Shown piece by piece: positions 15,093-23,792 of a stretch of DNA of 37,694 bases. The notes under the pieces were generated by a model that did not search any database, was not told the DNA's origin, and saw only the letters and a list, made by a program, of their open reading frames with translations. The position numbers were made by a program, and so were the translations under genes. Every line of letters begins with the position of its first letter. The stretch's first letter is position 1. Origin of the DNA: Gammaproteobacteria bacterium (GTDB taxonomy: Bacteria; Pseudomonadota; Gammaproteobacteria; Eutrophobiales; Eutrophobiaceae); NCBI GenBank assembly GCA_016198885.1, contig JACQHV010000225.1:1-37694 (forward strand), given 5' to 3'.

Positions 15093-15995
15093 CTAAATCC
15101 AGTCCCGCGGTTTCAGGAACTTCTCATAAAGTTCTGCCTCAGCAGATCCAGACTCGGGCTGCCAATTGTATTGCCACTTAACCCGTGGCGGTAATGACAT
15201 CAGGATCGATTCCGTTCTGCCGCCGGATTGCAGACCAAATATTGTCCCGCGATCGTACATCAGATTGAATTCAACATAGCGTCCGCGCCGATACAATTGA
15301 AAATCCCGTTCACGATCGCCATAAGGTATGTCTTTTCTGCGCTCGACAATCGGCAGATAGGCAGACAAAAAATGATTGCCGACACTCTGCAAGAACGCGA
15401 AACATTTTTTAAAACTCCACGTATTGAGATCATCGAAAAACAGGCCGCCAATTCCCCGCGGTTCCTGCCTGTGTTTAATATAAAAATACTCGTCACACCA
15501 TTGCTTGTATTTCGGATAAACGTCCTTCCCGAACCCGGTACAGGCATCTTTTGCTGTCGTGTGCCAGTGGCGCGCGTCTTCCTCAAAACCGTAATAAGGT
15601 GTCAGATCAAAACCGCCTCCAAACCACCAAACAGGTTCGGTATTTTTTTTCTCCGCGACAAGGAAGCGCACATTCATATGTGTGGTTGGAACATAAGGAT
15701 TCAGTGGATGGATAACCAGTGAATCACCCAGTGCCTGATAAGATCGTCCTGTTAATTCCGGCCGATTCACAGTCGCGGAATGAGGCAGATTTGTACCGCA
15801 AACATGCGAAAAATTAATCCCGGCCTGTTCAATCACCTTGCCCTCCTGAATGATCCGGCTGCGGCCACCACCCCCTTCCTTGCGTTGCCAGTTATCCTCC
15901 TGCAAGACCGGATTAACGTCGATATTGCGCAAGGCGGCAGTAATTCGATCCTGCAATTCCAGTAGATAAACCTTTACCGCATCAATATCGATCAT
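15093..15995 (-). CDS. hemF: Oxygen-dependent coproporphyrinogen III oxidase
   Basis: The 300-residue cytosolic enzyme performs two oxidative decarboxylations to protoporphyrinogen IX using O2, in haem synthesis. Hallmarks: GGGGRSRIIQEGKVIEQAGINFSHV, HPLNPYVPTTHMNVRFL, WWFGGGFDLTPYY, RGIGGLFFDDLN, YVEFNLMYDRGTIFGLQSGGRTESILMSLPP. Length matches E. coli HemF (299). The O2 requirement supports an aerobic host. It is divergent from hisB with 89 bases between the start codons, a region likely holding both promoters. Its stop faces dtd across the repeat. Confidence 0.97.
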   Translation of the reverse strand: MIDIDAVKVYLLELQDRITAALRNIDVNPVLQEDNWQRKEGGGGRSRIIQEGKVIEQAGINFSHVCGTNLPHSATVNRPELTGRSYQALGDSLVIHPLNPYVPTTHMNVRFLVAEKKNTEPVWWFGGGFDLTPYYGFEEDARHWHTTAKDACTGFGKDVYPKYKQWCDEYFYIKHRQEPRGIGGLFFDDLNTWSFKKCFAFLQSVGNHFLSAYLPIVERRKDIPYGDRERDFQLYRRGRYVEFNLMYDRGTIFGLQSGGRTESILMSLPPRVKWQYNWQPESGSAEAELYEKFLKPRDWI

Positions 15996-16084
15996 TTCCT
16001 GAATCCATGTGTTTTATTGGTAAGACATGAGTTAAGAGGTTATCCTATTGTGACCAAATTTCAGTTAACTAACCATAAAAAGCC

Positions 16085-16678
16085 ATGAGTAAACGTAACG
16101 CGAAAATAAAACGCGTGACCAAGGAAACACAAATCGAAGTCAGTCTGGGACTGGATGGGCAAGGTGGCACTGTCCTGGACATCAATATTCCCTTCCTTGA
16201 ACACATGCTGGAACAGGTAGCACGCCATGGCATGTTTGATCTCACTATCAAGGCGAAAGGGGATCTCGAGATCGATGCGCATCACACCGTGGAAGATGTC
16301 GGAATCACACTCGGCCAGGCGTTTACCAAGGCTCTGGGAGATAAAAAAGGCATCCGCCGTTACGGGCATTCCTATGTGCCGCTTGACGAGGCCCTGTCGC
16401 GTGTCGTGCTTGATTGCTCCGGACGTCCGGGTCTGGAGTATTCCGCGCAATATCCGCGTGCCCGCATCGGTGAATTCGATGTCGATCTCATCTATGAATT
16501 CTTTCAGGGCTTCGTCAATCACGCCATGGTGACCGTGCACATTGAAAATCTCAGCGGCCGTAATGCCCACCACATTGCCGAGACCATCTTCAAGGCCTTT
16601 GGCCGTGCACTGCGCATGGCGGTGGAACTTGACCCGCGTATGAAGGGTAAGTTGCCTTCCACCAAGGGCAAACTCTGA
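16085..16678 (+). CDS. hisB: Imidazoleglycerol-phosphate dehydratase
   Basis: The 197-residue manganese enzyme carries out the seventh step of histidine synthesis. It is the monofunctional form, with no N-terminal phosphatase domain, as expected outside Enterobacteria. Metal-binding motifs are plain: FLEHMLEQVARHGMFD, AHHTVEDVGITLGQA, VNHAMVTVHIENLSGRNAHHIAE. The start ATG at 16085 has a weak ribosome binding site. It lies 12 bases before hisH, so the two are an operon. The usual followers hisA and hisF are absent. Confidence 0.97.
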   Translation: MSKRNAKIKRVTKETQIEVSLGLDGQGGTVLDINIPFLEHMLEQVARHGMFDLTIKAKGDLEIDAHHTVEDVGITLGQAFTKALGDKKGIRRYGHSYVPLDEALSRVVLDCSGRPGLEYSAQYPRARIGEFDVDLIYEFFQGFVNHAMVTVHIENLSGRNAHHIAETIFKAFGRALRMAVELDPRMKGKLPSTKGKL

Positions 16679-16690
16679 TTAGATAAAACC

Positions 16691-17332
16691 ATGGCCACTG
16701 TTGTTGTCCTCGACTACGGCACCAGTAATCTGCGTTCAGTCGCCAAAGCGCTCGAGTTCATCGCCGATAAAAAGCATCAGGTGATCGTCAGCGATAAACC
16801 GGAACAGATTTTGGCGGCTGATCGGGTAGTGTTTCCTGGACAGGGAGCGATTGGTCAGTGCATGACCAGTATCAAACAAAAAGGACTGGATGAGGTCATC
16901 AGAAAATGCATCAACACAAAACCCTTTCTCGGTATCTGTCTTGGTCTTCAATCCCTCATGGATGAAAGCGATGAAGATGGCGGTACAAAGGGGCTTGGCA
17001 TCATCCCGGGCCGGGTCATCCGCTTCCGGGATAACGTAAAGGATGAACATGGATGTATCTGCAAGATACCACATATGGGCTGGAATCAGGTTTATCAACA
17101 AAATACACATGCTCTTTGGAAAGGAATTGAAAATGGCACACGATTTTATTTTGTGCACAGTTACTATGTGCAACCTGAAAACGAAAATGACATCGCAGCC
17201 AGGACTGACTATGCGTCTCAATTCACCTCGGCCGCTGCTTGTGACAATATCTTCGCCACGCAATTCCATCCGGAAAAAAGCCAGAAGGCCGGACTCACGT
17301 TGTTAAAAAATTTCCTGTCCTGGAAAGTTTAA
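16691..17332 (+). CDS. hisH: Imidazole glycerol phosphate synthase, glutaminase subunit
   Basis: The 213-residue class I glutamine amidotransferase supplies ammonia to the HisF cyclase. The triad is visible as C83 in FLGICLGLQ, with H193 and E195 in ATQFHPEKS. IPHMGWN and FYFVHSYYV, the family's synthase-interface and catalytic regions, are intact, so the protein looks functional. It needs HisF as a partner, yet hisF and hisA are not next to it. The following gene is a CopD-like membrane protein. Start ATG at 16691 has no strong ribosome binding site and may rely on coupling to hisB. Confidence 0.95.
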   Translation: MATVVVLDYGTSNLRSVAKALEFIADKKHQVIVSDKPEQILAADRVVFPGQGAIGQCMTSIKQKGLDEVIRKCINTKPFLGICLGLQSLMDESDEDGGTKGLGIIPGRVIRFRDNVKDEHGCICKIPHMGWNQVYQQNTHALWKGIENGTRFYFVHSYYVQPENENDIAARTDYASQFTSAAACDNIFATQFHPEKSQKAGLTLLKNFLSWKV

Positions 17333-17395
17333 ATACCTGCTTATCTTTTGCGCCAGATTTATTACGCCTTTCTATAAATATTGTTGAACCGGATT

Positions 17396-17839
17396 ATGTA
17401 CAAATTCATGTTATTACTTCATATTCTGGGTGCATCTATCTGGACGGGCGGACATCTTGTGCTGTCCTTGACTGTCCTCCCGCGAGCATTGAAAAACCGA
17501 TCTCCAGACATTTTACTTCAGTTTGAATCAGGATTTGAAAAACTCGGTATTCCGGCGCTGATTATCCAGGTGATCACTGGAATCTGGCTTGCTTATCTCA
17601 GGGTACCGTCAATCACATCCTGGTTTTCTTTCGACAACCCGAATTCGAGACTTATAGCAGAGAAACTGTTTTTGTTGCTGATAACGTTGATGCTCGCAGC
17701 TCATGCGCGTCTTCGAATCATCCCGCACTTGAATAATTCCAGTCTGAATGTGCTCGCATATCACATCATTGCGGTAACAGTTATTTCCATATTGTTTGTC
17801 ATACTGGGTGTGTCGTTCAACATCGGCAGCTTTCTTTGA
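17396..17839 (+). CDS. CopD-family four-helix membrane protein
   Basis: The product is an inner-membrane protein of about 147 residues with four predicted helices. The first contains LLLHILGASIWTGGHLVL, with His residues that recall the CopD copper-resistance family and cytochrome-b-like four-helix membrane proteins; another His-bearing segment is LMLAAHARLRIIPHL. Family membership is by resemblance; copper or haem binding is not shown. Translation could start at TTG 17381 or 17384, but the ATG at 17396 gives MYKFMLLLHILG and fits best. It follows hisH by 63 bases and is convergent with purD. Confidence 0.72.
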   Translation: MYKFMLLLHILGASIWTGGHLVLSLTVLPRALKNRSPDILLQFESGFEKLGIPALIIQVITGIWLAYLRVPSITSWFSFDNPNSRLIAEKLFLLLITLMLAAHARLRIIPHLNNSSLNVLAYHIIAVTVISILFVILGVSFNIGSFL

Positions 17840-17888
17840 TAGCCGGGTTTTCTCATTGAAATATTTTCTTTAACGGCATATCCGATAA

Positions 17889-19181
17889 TCATGCCTGATC
17901 CTGCTCCCGCGCTACCGCCCGGTAGCCGATATCCCTGCGATAAAACATTCCGTCCCAGTTGATCTTTGCAATGGCCTGATATGCGGCCTTCTGCGCCTGT
18001 GTGACGTTTGCGCCCAGAACAGTTGCACAAAGCACACGTCCACCGGCTGTTACGATCTGACCATCTATTACCGCAGTTCCCGCATGAAATATTTTTACAT
18101 TTTCAGGGAATGCACTGTTGAGACCGGTGATGACATCACCCTTGGTGGCGCTCACAGGATAACCGGCTGAAGCCAGCACCACCCCTAACGCAGCGCGTTT
18201 ATCCCACTCAGCATTGACTTCATTTAATTTTCCATCCAGAGCAGCAACACATAATTCCACCAGATCACTTTTCAGGCGCATGATAATCGGTTGTGCTTCC
18301 GGATCACCAAAGCGGCAATTAAATTCCAGTACCTTCGGTGTGCCGTCGGGGGTAATCATCAAACCAGTATAGAGAAATCCCACATATTTCCGTCCTTCTT
18401 CTGCCATTCCACGGACAGTGGGTGCAATGACATCGCGCATTATGCGGTCATGAATGTTTCTGGTAATAACGGGTGCGGGTGAGTAGGCGCCCATTCCACC
18501 CGTATTAGGTCCTCTGTCGCCATCATCACGCGCCTTGTGGTCCTGTGAGCTCGCAAGCGGAAGAATATGTTCGCCATCCGTCATCACAATAAAACTCGCC
18601 TCTTCACCCGAAAGAAATTCCTCGATGACAATACGCTGCCCGGCCTCCCCGAATTTATTACTGGAAAGCATATCGGTTACAGCGGTGATAGCTTCCTGTT
18701 CGTTCAGTGCGATAACTACACCTTTACCGGCGGCGAGACCGTCTGCCTTTATGACAATCGGAATGCCTTTATCGCAAATATAGCGGATGGCTGGATCAGT
18801 TTCCGTAAAGATCTGATAGTCCGCGGTTGGAATCTTGTGGCGTTTCAGAAATTCCTTGGCAAAGGATTTTGAGCCCTCAAGAACAGCGGCGGTTATTGCA
18901 GGGCCGAAGCAACGCAGACCTGCCGCGTCAAATGTATCAACAATGCCCGCAACGAGAGGCGCTTCGGGACCGATGATGGTCAGATCAATTCTTTCTTTGC
19001 GCGCAAAGGCAACCAGTCCATCAGTATCCTCGGCACTGATAGCGATATTGGCAAGTTTATCCTCCGTCGCTGTTCCCGCATTTCCTGGCGCAACGTATAC
19101 GATCTCGACCTGCCTGGACTGGGCCGCCTTCCATGCCAGGACGTGTTCACGTCCTCCTCCACCGACAACAAGTACATTCAT
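17889..19181 (-). CDS. purD: Phosphoribosylamine-glycine ligase (GAR synthetase)
   Basis: The 430-residue ATP-grasp enzyme makes GAR, the second step of de novo purine synthesis. Motifs: VVGGGGREHVLAWKAA at the N-terminus, IGPEAPLVAGI, KADGLAAGKGVV (ATP-grasp loop), DHKARDDGDRGPNTGGMGAYSP, LEFNCRFGDPEAQ. Full length compared with E. coli (429). Start ATG at 19181 lies only three bases after the purH stop, so purH-purD is co-transcribed. This order is conserved downstream of fis in Gammaproteobacteria. Confidence 0.98.
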   Translation of the reverse strand: MNVLVVGGGGREHVLAWKAAQSRQVEIVYVAPGNAGTATEDKLANIAISAEDTDGLVAFARKERIDLTIIGPEAPLVAGIVDTFDAAGLRCFGPAITAAVLEGSKSFAKEFLKRHKIPTADYQIFTETDPAIRYICDKGIPIVIKADGLAAGKGVVIALNEQEAITAVTDMLSSNKFGEAGQRIVIEEFLSGEEASFIVMTDGEHILPLASSQDHKARDDGDRGPNTGGMGAYSPAPVITRNIHDRIMRDVIAPTVRGMAEEGRKYVGFLYTGLMITPDGTPKVLEFNCRFGDPEAQPIIMRLKSDLVELCVAALDGKLNEVNAEWDKRAALGVVLASAGYPVSATKGDVITGLNSAFPENVKIFHAGTAVIDGQIVTAGGRVLCATVLGANVTQAQKAAYQAIAKINWDGMFYRRDIGYRAVAREQDQA

Positions 19182-19184
19182 TTT

Positions 19185-20747
19185 TTAATGCAGGAAATGT
19201 CTGATATTTGTGAAGACCATCGCAATATCATGCTCATCCGCCGCCTGTACCACTTCCTTATCACGCAGGGAACCGCCTGGTTGAATCACTGCCCTGATCC
19301 CTGCCTTGGCAGCAATATCAATACCATCACGAAATGGAAAGAAGGCATCTGAAGCCATAACTGCTCCTTCAATCTTCAGTCCTGCATCCTCTGCCTTGAT
19401 TGTTGCGAGGCGTACACTGTAGACCCGGCTCATTTGACCGGCTCCGATTCCGATTGTGTGATTATCTTTCGCAAAAACTATGGCATTGGATTTAACATAT
19501 TTCACAACCGTCCAGGCGAACATCAGATCGTCAAGCTCCTTATCCTTTGGAGATCTTTTTGTCATAACCTTCAAATCAGATGTTGTTATCCTGCCGAGAT
19601 CATTGTCCTGTACCAGCAAACCGCCACTAACTCGTTTGAGGTTCAGTTGCCGGATTACATATTCTCTTTTACCTGCAACCAATACCCGGATCCCCGATTT
19701 TTCAGCAAGCACCTCAAGCGCCGCTTTATCTACAGCAGGCGCAATGATGACCTCAACAAACTGTTTATCAATAATGGCGCGGGCAGTTTGCTTATCCAGT
19801 TCATGATTAAAGGCAATAATTCCGCCGAAGGCCGAGGTCGGATCGGTAGCGTAGGCGCGTTCGTAGGCATCGAGAAGATTTTTGCAGACGGCAACACCGC
19901 AGGGATTGGCATGTTTCACAATGACACAGGCCGGTTTCTGATATGACAGCACACATTCAAGCGCGGCATCGCTGTCCGCGATATTGTTGTAGGACAATTC
20001 CTTGCCCTGGAGTTGTCTGGCGCTCGCCAGGGTTCCGGCAGGTGGATGCTGTTGTGTATAAAATGCGGCTGTCTGATGCGGGTTTTCCCCGTAGCGCAAT
20101 CTCTGCTGTCTGATAAATTGTGTCGTATAGGTCAGCGGATAATCCATATGTGAACCGTCTTTATCAACCGAGCCAAGATAGTTAGATACATTGGCATCAT
20201 AGTTTGCAGTATGGGCAAAGACCTTCTGCGCAAGATAAAAACGTGTTTCGTCAGAGAGCGAACACTTATTTGCCTTGAGTTCCTCCAGGACTTTTGGGTA
20301 ATCACTTGCATCGACAATAACACCGACAAAGGCATGATTCTTGGCAGCCGAACGCAGCATGGCAGGTCCACCGATATCAATGTTTTCAATGGCATCGGCT
20401 AGCGTACAATCCGGTTTGCTGATTATGGTTTCAAACGGATAAAGATTCACGACCACAAGATCAATAGGTTCAATGCCGTGCTGTTTCATAACGGCATCAT
20501 CCTTGCCGCGCCTGCCCAGTAACGCACCATGAATCTTTGGATGCAGTGTCTTGACACGCCCATCCATGATCTCGGGGAAACTGGTATAGTCAGAGACTTC
20601 AATAACCTTGATACTATTTTCGGCCAGTAATTTCGCTGTACCACCAGTTGAAAGAATTGTGACACCGAGCTTTGTCAGGTCCTGACAGAAAGCAACCACA
20701 CCATTTTTATCAGAGACGCTGACCAGCGCACGTTTAACCGTTACCAT
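19185..20747 (-). CDS. purH: Bifunctional AICAR formyltransferase / IMP cyclohydrolase
   Basis: The 520-residue enzyme catalyses the last two steps to IMP. The N-terminal cyclohydrolase domain (about 1-200) has ALVSVSDKNGVVAFCQ, STGGTAKLL, VKTLHPKIHGALLGRR. The C-terminal transformylase domain has RYGENPHQTAAFY, the catalytic-region KHANPCGVA and GAGQMSRVYS, ending QPGGSLRDKEV...FTNIRHFLH. Near-complete agreement with E. coli PurH length (529). It lies 93 bases downstream of fis on the same strand. That gap has a run of seven G at 20829-20835 but no clear terminator. Confidence 0.98.
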   Translation of the reverse strand: MVTVKRALVSVSDKNGVVAFCQDLTKLGVTILSTGGTAKLLAENSIKVIEVSDYTSFPEIMDGRVKTLHPKIHGALLGRRGKDDAVMKQHGIEPIDLVVVNLYPFETIISKPDCTLADAIENIDIGGPAMLRSAAKNHAFVGVIVDASDYPKVLEELKANKCSLSDETRFYLAQKVFAHTANYDANVSNYLGSVDKDGSHMDYPLTYTTQFIRQQRLRYGENPHQTAAFYTQQHPPAGTLASARQLQGKELSYNNIADSDAALECVLSYQKPACVIVKHANPCGVAVCKNLLDAYERAYATDPTSAFGGIIAFNHELDKQTARAIIDKQFVEVIIAPAVDKAALEVLAEKSGIRVLVAGKREYVIRQLNLKRVSGGLLVQDNDLGRITTSDLKVMTKRSPKDKELDDLMFAWTVVKYVKSNAIVFAKDNHTIGIGAGQMSRVYSVRLATIKAEDAGLKIEGAVMASDAFFPFRDGIDIAAKAGIRAVIQPGGSLRDKEVVQAADEHDIAMVFTNIRHFLH

Positions 20748-20840
20748 AAATCTTTACAGTTAACTTGAGAGGACACATAAAAATTTCTCTGCATAAGCAA
20801 TACGTCATCTGACCTATGGCTTTTTGCAGGGGGGGTATAT

Positions 20841-21122
20841 TCAATCGAGACCGTATTTCTTCAGGCGGCTGCGCAAAGTGCCCCGATTCAGACCAAGGAC
20901 CTGTGCCGCCTTGCTGACATTGCCACGGGTTTTATGCATCACAACCTCGATCAGGGGCTTTTCCATCTGCGCTAAAAAGAGATCGTAAAGATTGCTGGGT
21001 TCATGACCGTCCAGATCAGTAAAATAATTTTCCGTCGCCATGCGAACATTATCACTGAGACAATGCTGATTACCACGGTGGGATACGCTTGATCCTACTT
21101 TATGTGTTTTTGCTGCTGTCAT
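20841..21122 (-). CDS. fis: DNA-binding protein Fis
   Basis: The 93-residue nucleoid protein bends DNA and modulates rRNA and many other promoters. The C-terminal helix-turn-helix is clear: VVMHKTRGNVSKAAQVLGLNRGTLRSRLKKYG, the hallmark of Fis. The preceding helices carry YDLFLAQMEKPLIEV. Its ATG overlaps the dusB stop by four bases (ATGA), so translation of fis is probably coupled to dusB. This dusB-fis operon is conserved in Gammaproteobacteria, though here the upstream partner is damaged (see dusB). Confidence 0.96.
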   Translation of the reverse strand: MTAAKTHKVGSSVSHRGNQHCLSDNVRMATENYFTDLDGHEPSNLYDLFLAQMEKPLIEVVMHKTRGNVSKAAQVLGLNRGTLRSRLKKYGLD

Positions 21123-21865
21123 GCTGCTAGTTCTTGTGCTTTTTGTCCGGAAAAATAACCACGCACAATTTGTAATTGTTCAATTGCTGTTTCAGCCTTG
21201 TTCACGAGTGCTCGAAACAGCTTTGCATCGCGCTTGTTCTTACAATACCAGCCAATATGCTTCCGCGCTATACGTACACCCATATACTCACCATAAAACT
21301 CATACAGGTTTTGCAGGTGACTCACCAAAATGTCACATATTTCATCCATGGAAGGCGGTCTCAGAAATTCACCAGTAGCAAGATGATGGGCGATCTCCCG
21401 GAAGATCCAGGGATTACCTTGTGCAGCACGTCCGAACATAATACCGTCTGCACCGGTGTATTGCAGTACCCTTGCAACCCGCTGCGAAGTTGTTATATCA
21501 ACATTCTGTAACAAAGCGGACCCGGTCATGACATTGCATACCTTCTTTGCCGGACAACCCATATTGATATCAATTATTTCGGCGCCGTTGTTCACCTTGA
21601 ATTGCGCGGCCCCGGTCATTTTCCCTGGGTCCGCCGCCCATGCAATTTGTATGGTGTGTGAAGAATTTTCGCCACTGTGATCCGGCCGGTGTTGTGTTTT
21701 CCGACTGCTCCAGAGGGCTGCGTTGGACGTTACCATTTCAGACACTGCAAGACCCGCGCCTGGTTTTCTGCATAATTGCCTGAAGGGTCTGTCGGTTACA
21801 CCGGCCATAGGTGCCAGGATTAGATTATTTTTTAATATATGAGGTCCTATTCTCAATAACCACAC
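21119..21865 (-). CDS. dusB: tRNA-dihydrouridine synthase B with large internal in-frame deletion
   Basis: DusB reduces uridine to dihydrouridine in the tRNA D-loop using FMN. Both ends are recognisable: LILAPMAGVTDRPFRQLC and IIDINMGCPAKKV (with the catalytic Cys), then TGADGIMFGRAAQGNPWIFREI and RIARKHIGWY. Between them, GSALLQ joins directly to NVDIT at about 21505/21506. Normal DusB has about 83 more residues here, including LKIRTGW (FMN Lys), HGRTR and the strand before NGDIT. The product is about 248 residues instead of about 320. Other odd substitutions include LCRKPGAG and QIAWAADP. The frame is open, so this may be a recent deletion or a decaying gene. The start may be GTG at 21865 or TTG at 21856 (MRIGPH). 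Confidence 0.8.
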   Translation of the reverse strand: MWLLRIGPHILKNNLILAPMAGVTDRPFRQLCRKPGAGLAVSEMVTSNAALWSSRKTQHRPDHSGENSSHTIQIAWAADPGKMTGAAQFKVNNGAEIIDINMGCPAKKVCNVMTGSALLQNVDITTSQRVARVLQYTGADGIMFGRAAQGNPWIFREIAHHLATGEFLRPPSMDEICDILVSHLQNLYEFYGEYMGVRIARKHIGWYCKNKRDAKLFRALVNKAETAIEQLQIVRGYFSGQKAQELAA

Positions 21866-21982
21866 CGCTTCTTTTGATTATGGCGGCTGAATATAACAAG
21901 GTGCACATCTTAACGATAATTGAAACCGGATAAAAGATGATTTAACAACTTACATATAATCAACAAGAATAATTGAACTGCG

Positions 21983-22840
21983 TCACAGAAATCGAAACTC
22001 AAAACTCACAGCGCCATCGGTTGGTCCGGTAACTTCCAGGACAAAATGAATTGGTTGTTCAGGCAGCATACCATCATTAACGGCAATACTTTCATCAAGA
22101 TATTCACCCGGTGTAAATTCCCTGAATGCAATAATCTGGCCATTGGTGCCAAACAGGGTAAATTGTATGCGCGGGAATGGTTGTATTGTATTGGCGCGGT
22201 TGGCCATGGTCGCATTAACCAGCAATGAATCGGAATAAAGTGGGTGCAGACGTACGTCACGATTGAGAATTTCGATGGCTGAAACATTTCGTTGCCTGAA
22301 CAATTCGCAATGCAAACGCTCGCATATCTGCTTCGCCCAGGGCGTGATCTCAGGGTATCGCCGCAGGAAATAATCCCGGTTAAACCAGGCAAGTTGTGCT
22401 GCGATAGCAATAATTAATAACACAGCGCCCAGGCCCCAAATCAGCGTGCCTGGTTTATTGCGCGGTGGTGCACGCTCTTCCAGTAATGTTTCCTGGATTT
22501 CACCGGGAAGATCATCAATATTCAGTGGTAATGGAAAATCCGCACCGGCTTGTGTCCCGGGTGCGGGTGATTTCAGCACCGGTTTATGAACCGGGATTTC
22601 AAATTGTGGTTCGTGTTCAAATGTTTGACTGGCAGGTTCTGGTGGGAGTGTTTCCGCGGCCGGGCCCGACAATTCGCTCGCATACTTCATATCCTGCATT
22701 GGCAGCGGATTGTCACTTAATCGTTCGAGGGAATCAAACTGCTGGCCACAAAAACCGCATCTGACCTGACCTTTGGCTGCTGCCAGCTGATCTGCACGGA
22801 TTCGGTATTGTCTGTTACAGCTTGGGCAGGAGGTAAACAT
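21983..22840 (-). CDS. Zinc-ribbon membrane protein, MJ0042 finger plus DUF3426
   Basis: The 285-residue protein has an N-terminal zinc ribbon with two CxxC knuckles (CPSC at 5-8, CGFC at 28-31), an acidic/proline-rich linker, a single membrane helix at about 132-151 (LIWGLGAVLLIIAIAAQLAW) and a C-terminal extracytoplasmic domain of DUF3426 type ending in VTGPTDGAVSFEFRFL. Cytoplasmic finger with periplasmic domain suggests signalling or assembly, but function is unknown. It commonly occurs between prmA and dusB in this order of genes. Start ATG at 22840. The 117-base gap to dusB probably contains the dusB-fis promoter, which I could not fix. Confidence 0.9.
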   Translation of the reverse strand: MFTSCPSCNRQYRIRADQLAAAKGQVRCGFCGQQFDSLERLSDNPLPMQDMKYASELSGPAAETLPPEPASQTFEHEPQFEIPVHKPVLKSPAPGTQAGADFPLPLNIDDLPGEIQETLLEERAPPRNKPGTLIWGLGAVLLIIAIAAQLAWFNRDYFLRRYPEITPWAKQICERLHCELFRQRNVSAIEILNRDVRLHPLYSDSLLVNATMANRANTIQPFPRIQFTLFGTNGQIIAFREFTPGEYLDESIAVNDGMLPEQPIHFVLEVTGPTDGAVSFEFRFL

Positions 22841-22861
22841 TTGTTCAGTGGCAAATCATTA

Positions 22862-23755
22862 TCATATATCGATAAATTTTCTTACTCCGTGCAACAGCGA
22901 CCATTCTCTGCGATAAACAGGTTTTTCCATGTTAAACCAGCTTTGATAAGCCGCCAAACACTCTTCTGCCTCGGTCTCCAATAAACCTGATAACACGATA
23001 TCGCCTCCGGGCAACACCAGCCTCGATAATATTGGTGCGAGTTCCTTGAGTGGGCTTAATAACACATTAGCAAGCAGAACATTGACTGCCGGCAATGTAA
23101 CTCCATCAGGATGGGCTATTGTGATACGCGCAAGTAAATGGTTGAGTTCTGCATTTGCCCTCGTGGCCTGTAATGCCTGCGGGTCGATATCAATTGCAAA
23201 GGCATGTTGCGCCCCAAGACATAATGCAGCCAGCGCCAGAATACCTGAGCCACAACCATAATCAATTACAAGTTTGCAGTTAATATCATGGCCGGCAAGC
23301 CAATCAAGGCACATTGCTGTGGTGTCATGTGAACCTGTGCCAAAGGCAAGACCAGGATCAAGGATAATATGGTATTTCGTATCGTCTGGTGGCGTACACC
23401 AGCTTGGACAGATAAACAATCGCTCACTGAAGATCTTCGGGCCCTGGCCTTGTTGGTATGCATTGACCCAGTCCTTGTCCTGCAACAGATCAATACGGTG
23501 TTTCAGGATATTGACGGCACCGACACGGTTATTCAGACATACCAGCAAGGTATCAAGATCAATATCTTCATGCAGCAACGCGGAGACACGCGTACGATCC
23601 CATAATATGACATTCTCATCCATGTCTTGTCCGAACAGGGGTTCATCGCTTAATGCTGACAGACTGACTGAAATTGCCCCGTACCTTTCCAGCAATTCAG
23701 ATAATCGTTCAGCGCTCTCCCTGGTGCTTTCCAGAGATAGTTGCAACCAGGCCAT
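22862..23755 (-). CDS. prmA: Ribosomal protein L11 methyltransferase
   Basis: The 297-residue SAM-dependent enzyme trimethylates L11. An N-terminal substrate-binding domain (about 1-100) precedes the Rossmann methyltransferase core: DPGLAFGTGSHDTTAMCL, then VIDYGCGSGILALAAL (motif I), FAIDIDPQALQATRANAELN, and VLLANVLLSPLKELAP (NxxxxP-like). Length matches E. coli PrmA (293). It lies 37 bases downstream of accC and 21 bases upstream of the zinc-ribbon gene, all co-directional. Confidence 0.96.
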   Translation of the reverse strand: MAWLQLSLESTRESAERLSELLERYGAISVSLSALSDEPLFGQDMDENVILWDRTRVSALLHEDIDLDTLLVCLNNRVGAVNILKHRIDLLQDKDWVNAYQQGQGPKIFSERLFICPSWCTPPDDTKYHIILDPGLAFGTGSHDTTAMCLDWLAGHDINCKLVIDYGCGSGILALAALCLGAQHAFAIDIDPQALQATRANAELNHLLARITIAHPDGVTLPAVNVLLANVLLSPLKELAPILSRLVLPGGDIVLSGLLETEAEECLAAYQSWFNMEKPVYRREWSLLHGVRKFIDI

Positions 23756-23792
23756 AGTTTATGTGAATGTTGAAAGGTGATTTGTAACTGGT

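Noticed and set aside
16061..16573. Minus-strand open frame of 170 codons
   Set aside because: It is antisense to hisB, which is complete and conserved. The frame is a shadow of hisB codon use.
19434..19946. Plus-strand open frame of 170 codons
   Set aside because: It lies opposite purH, which is full length with all family motifs.
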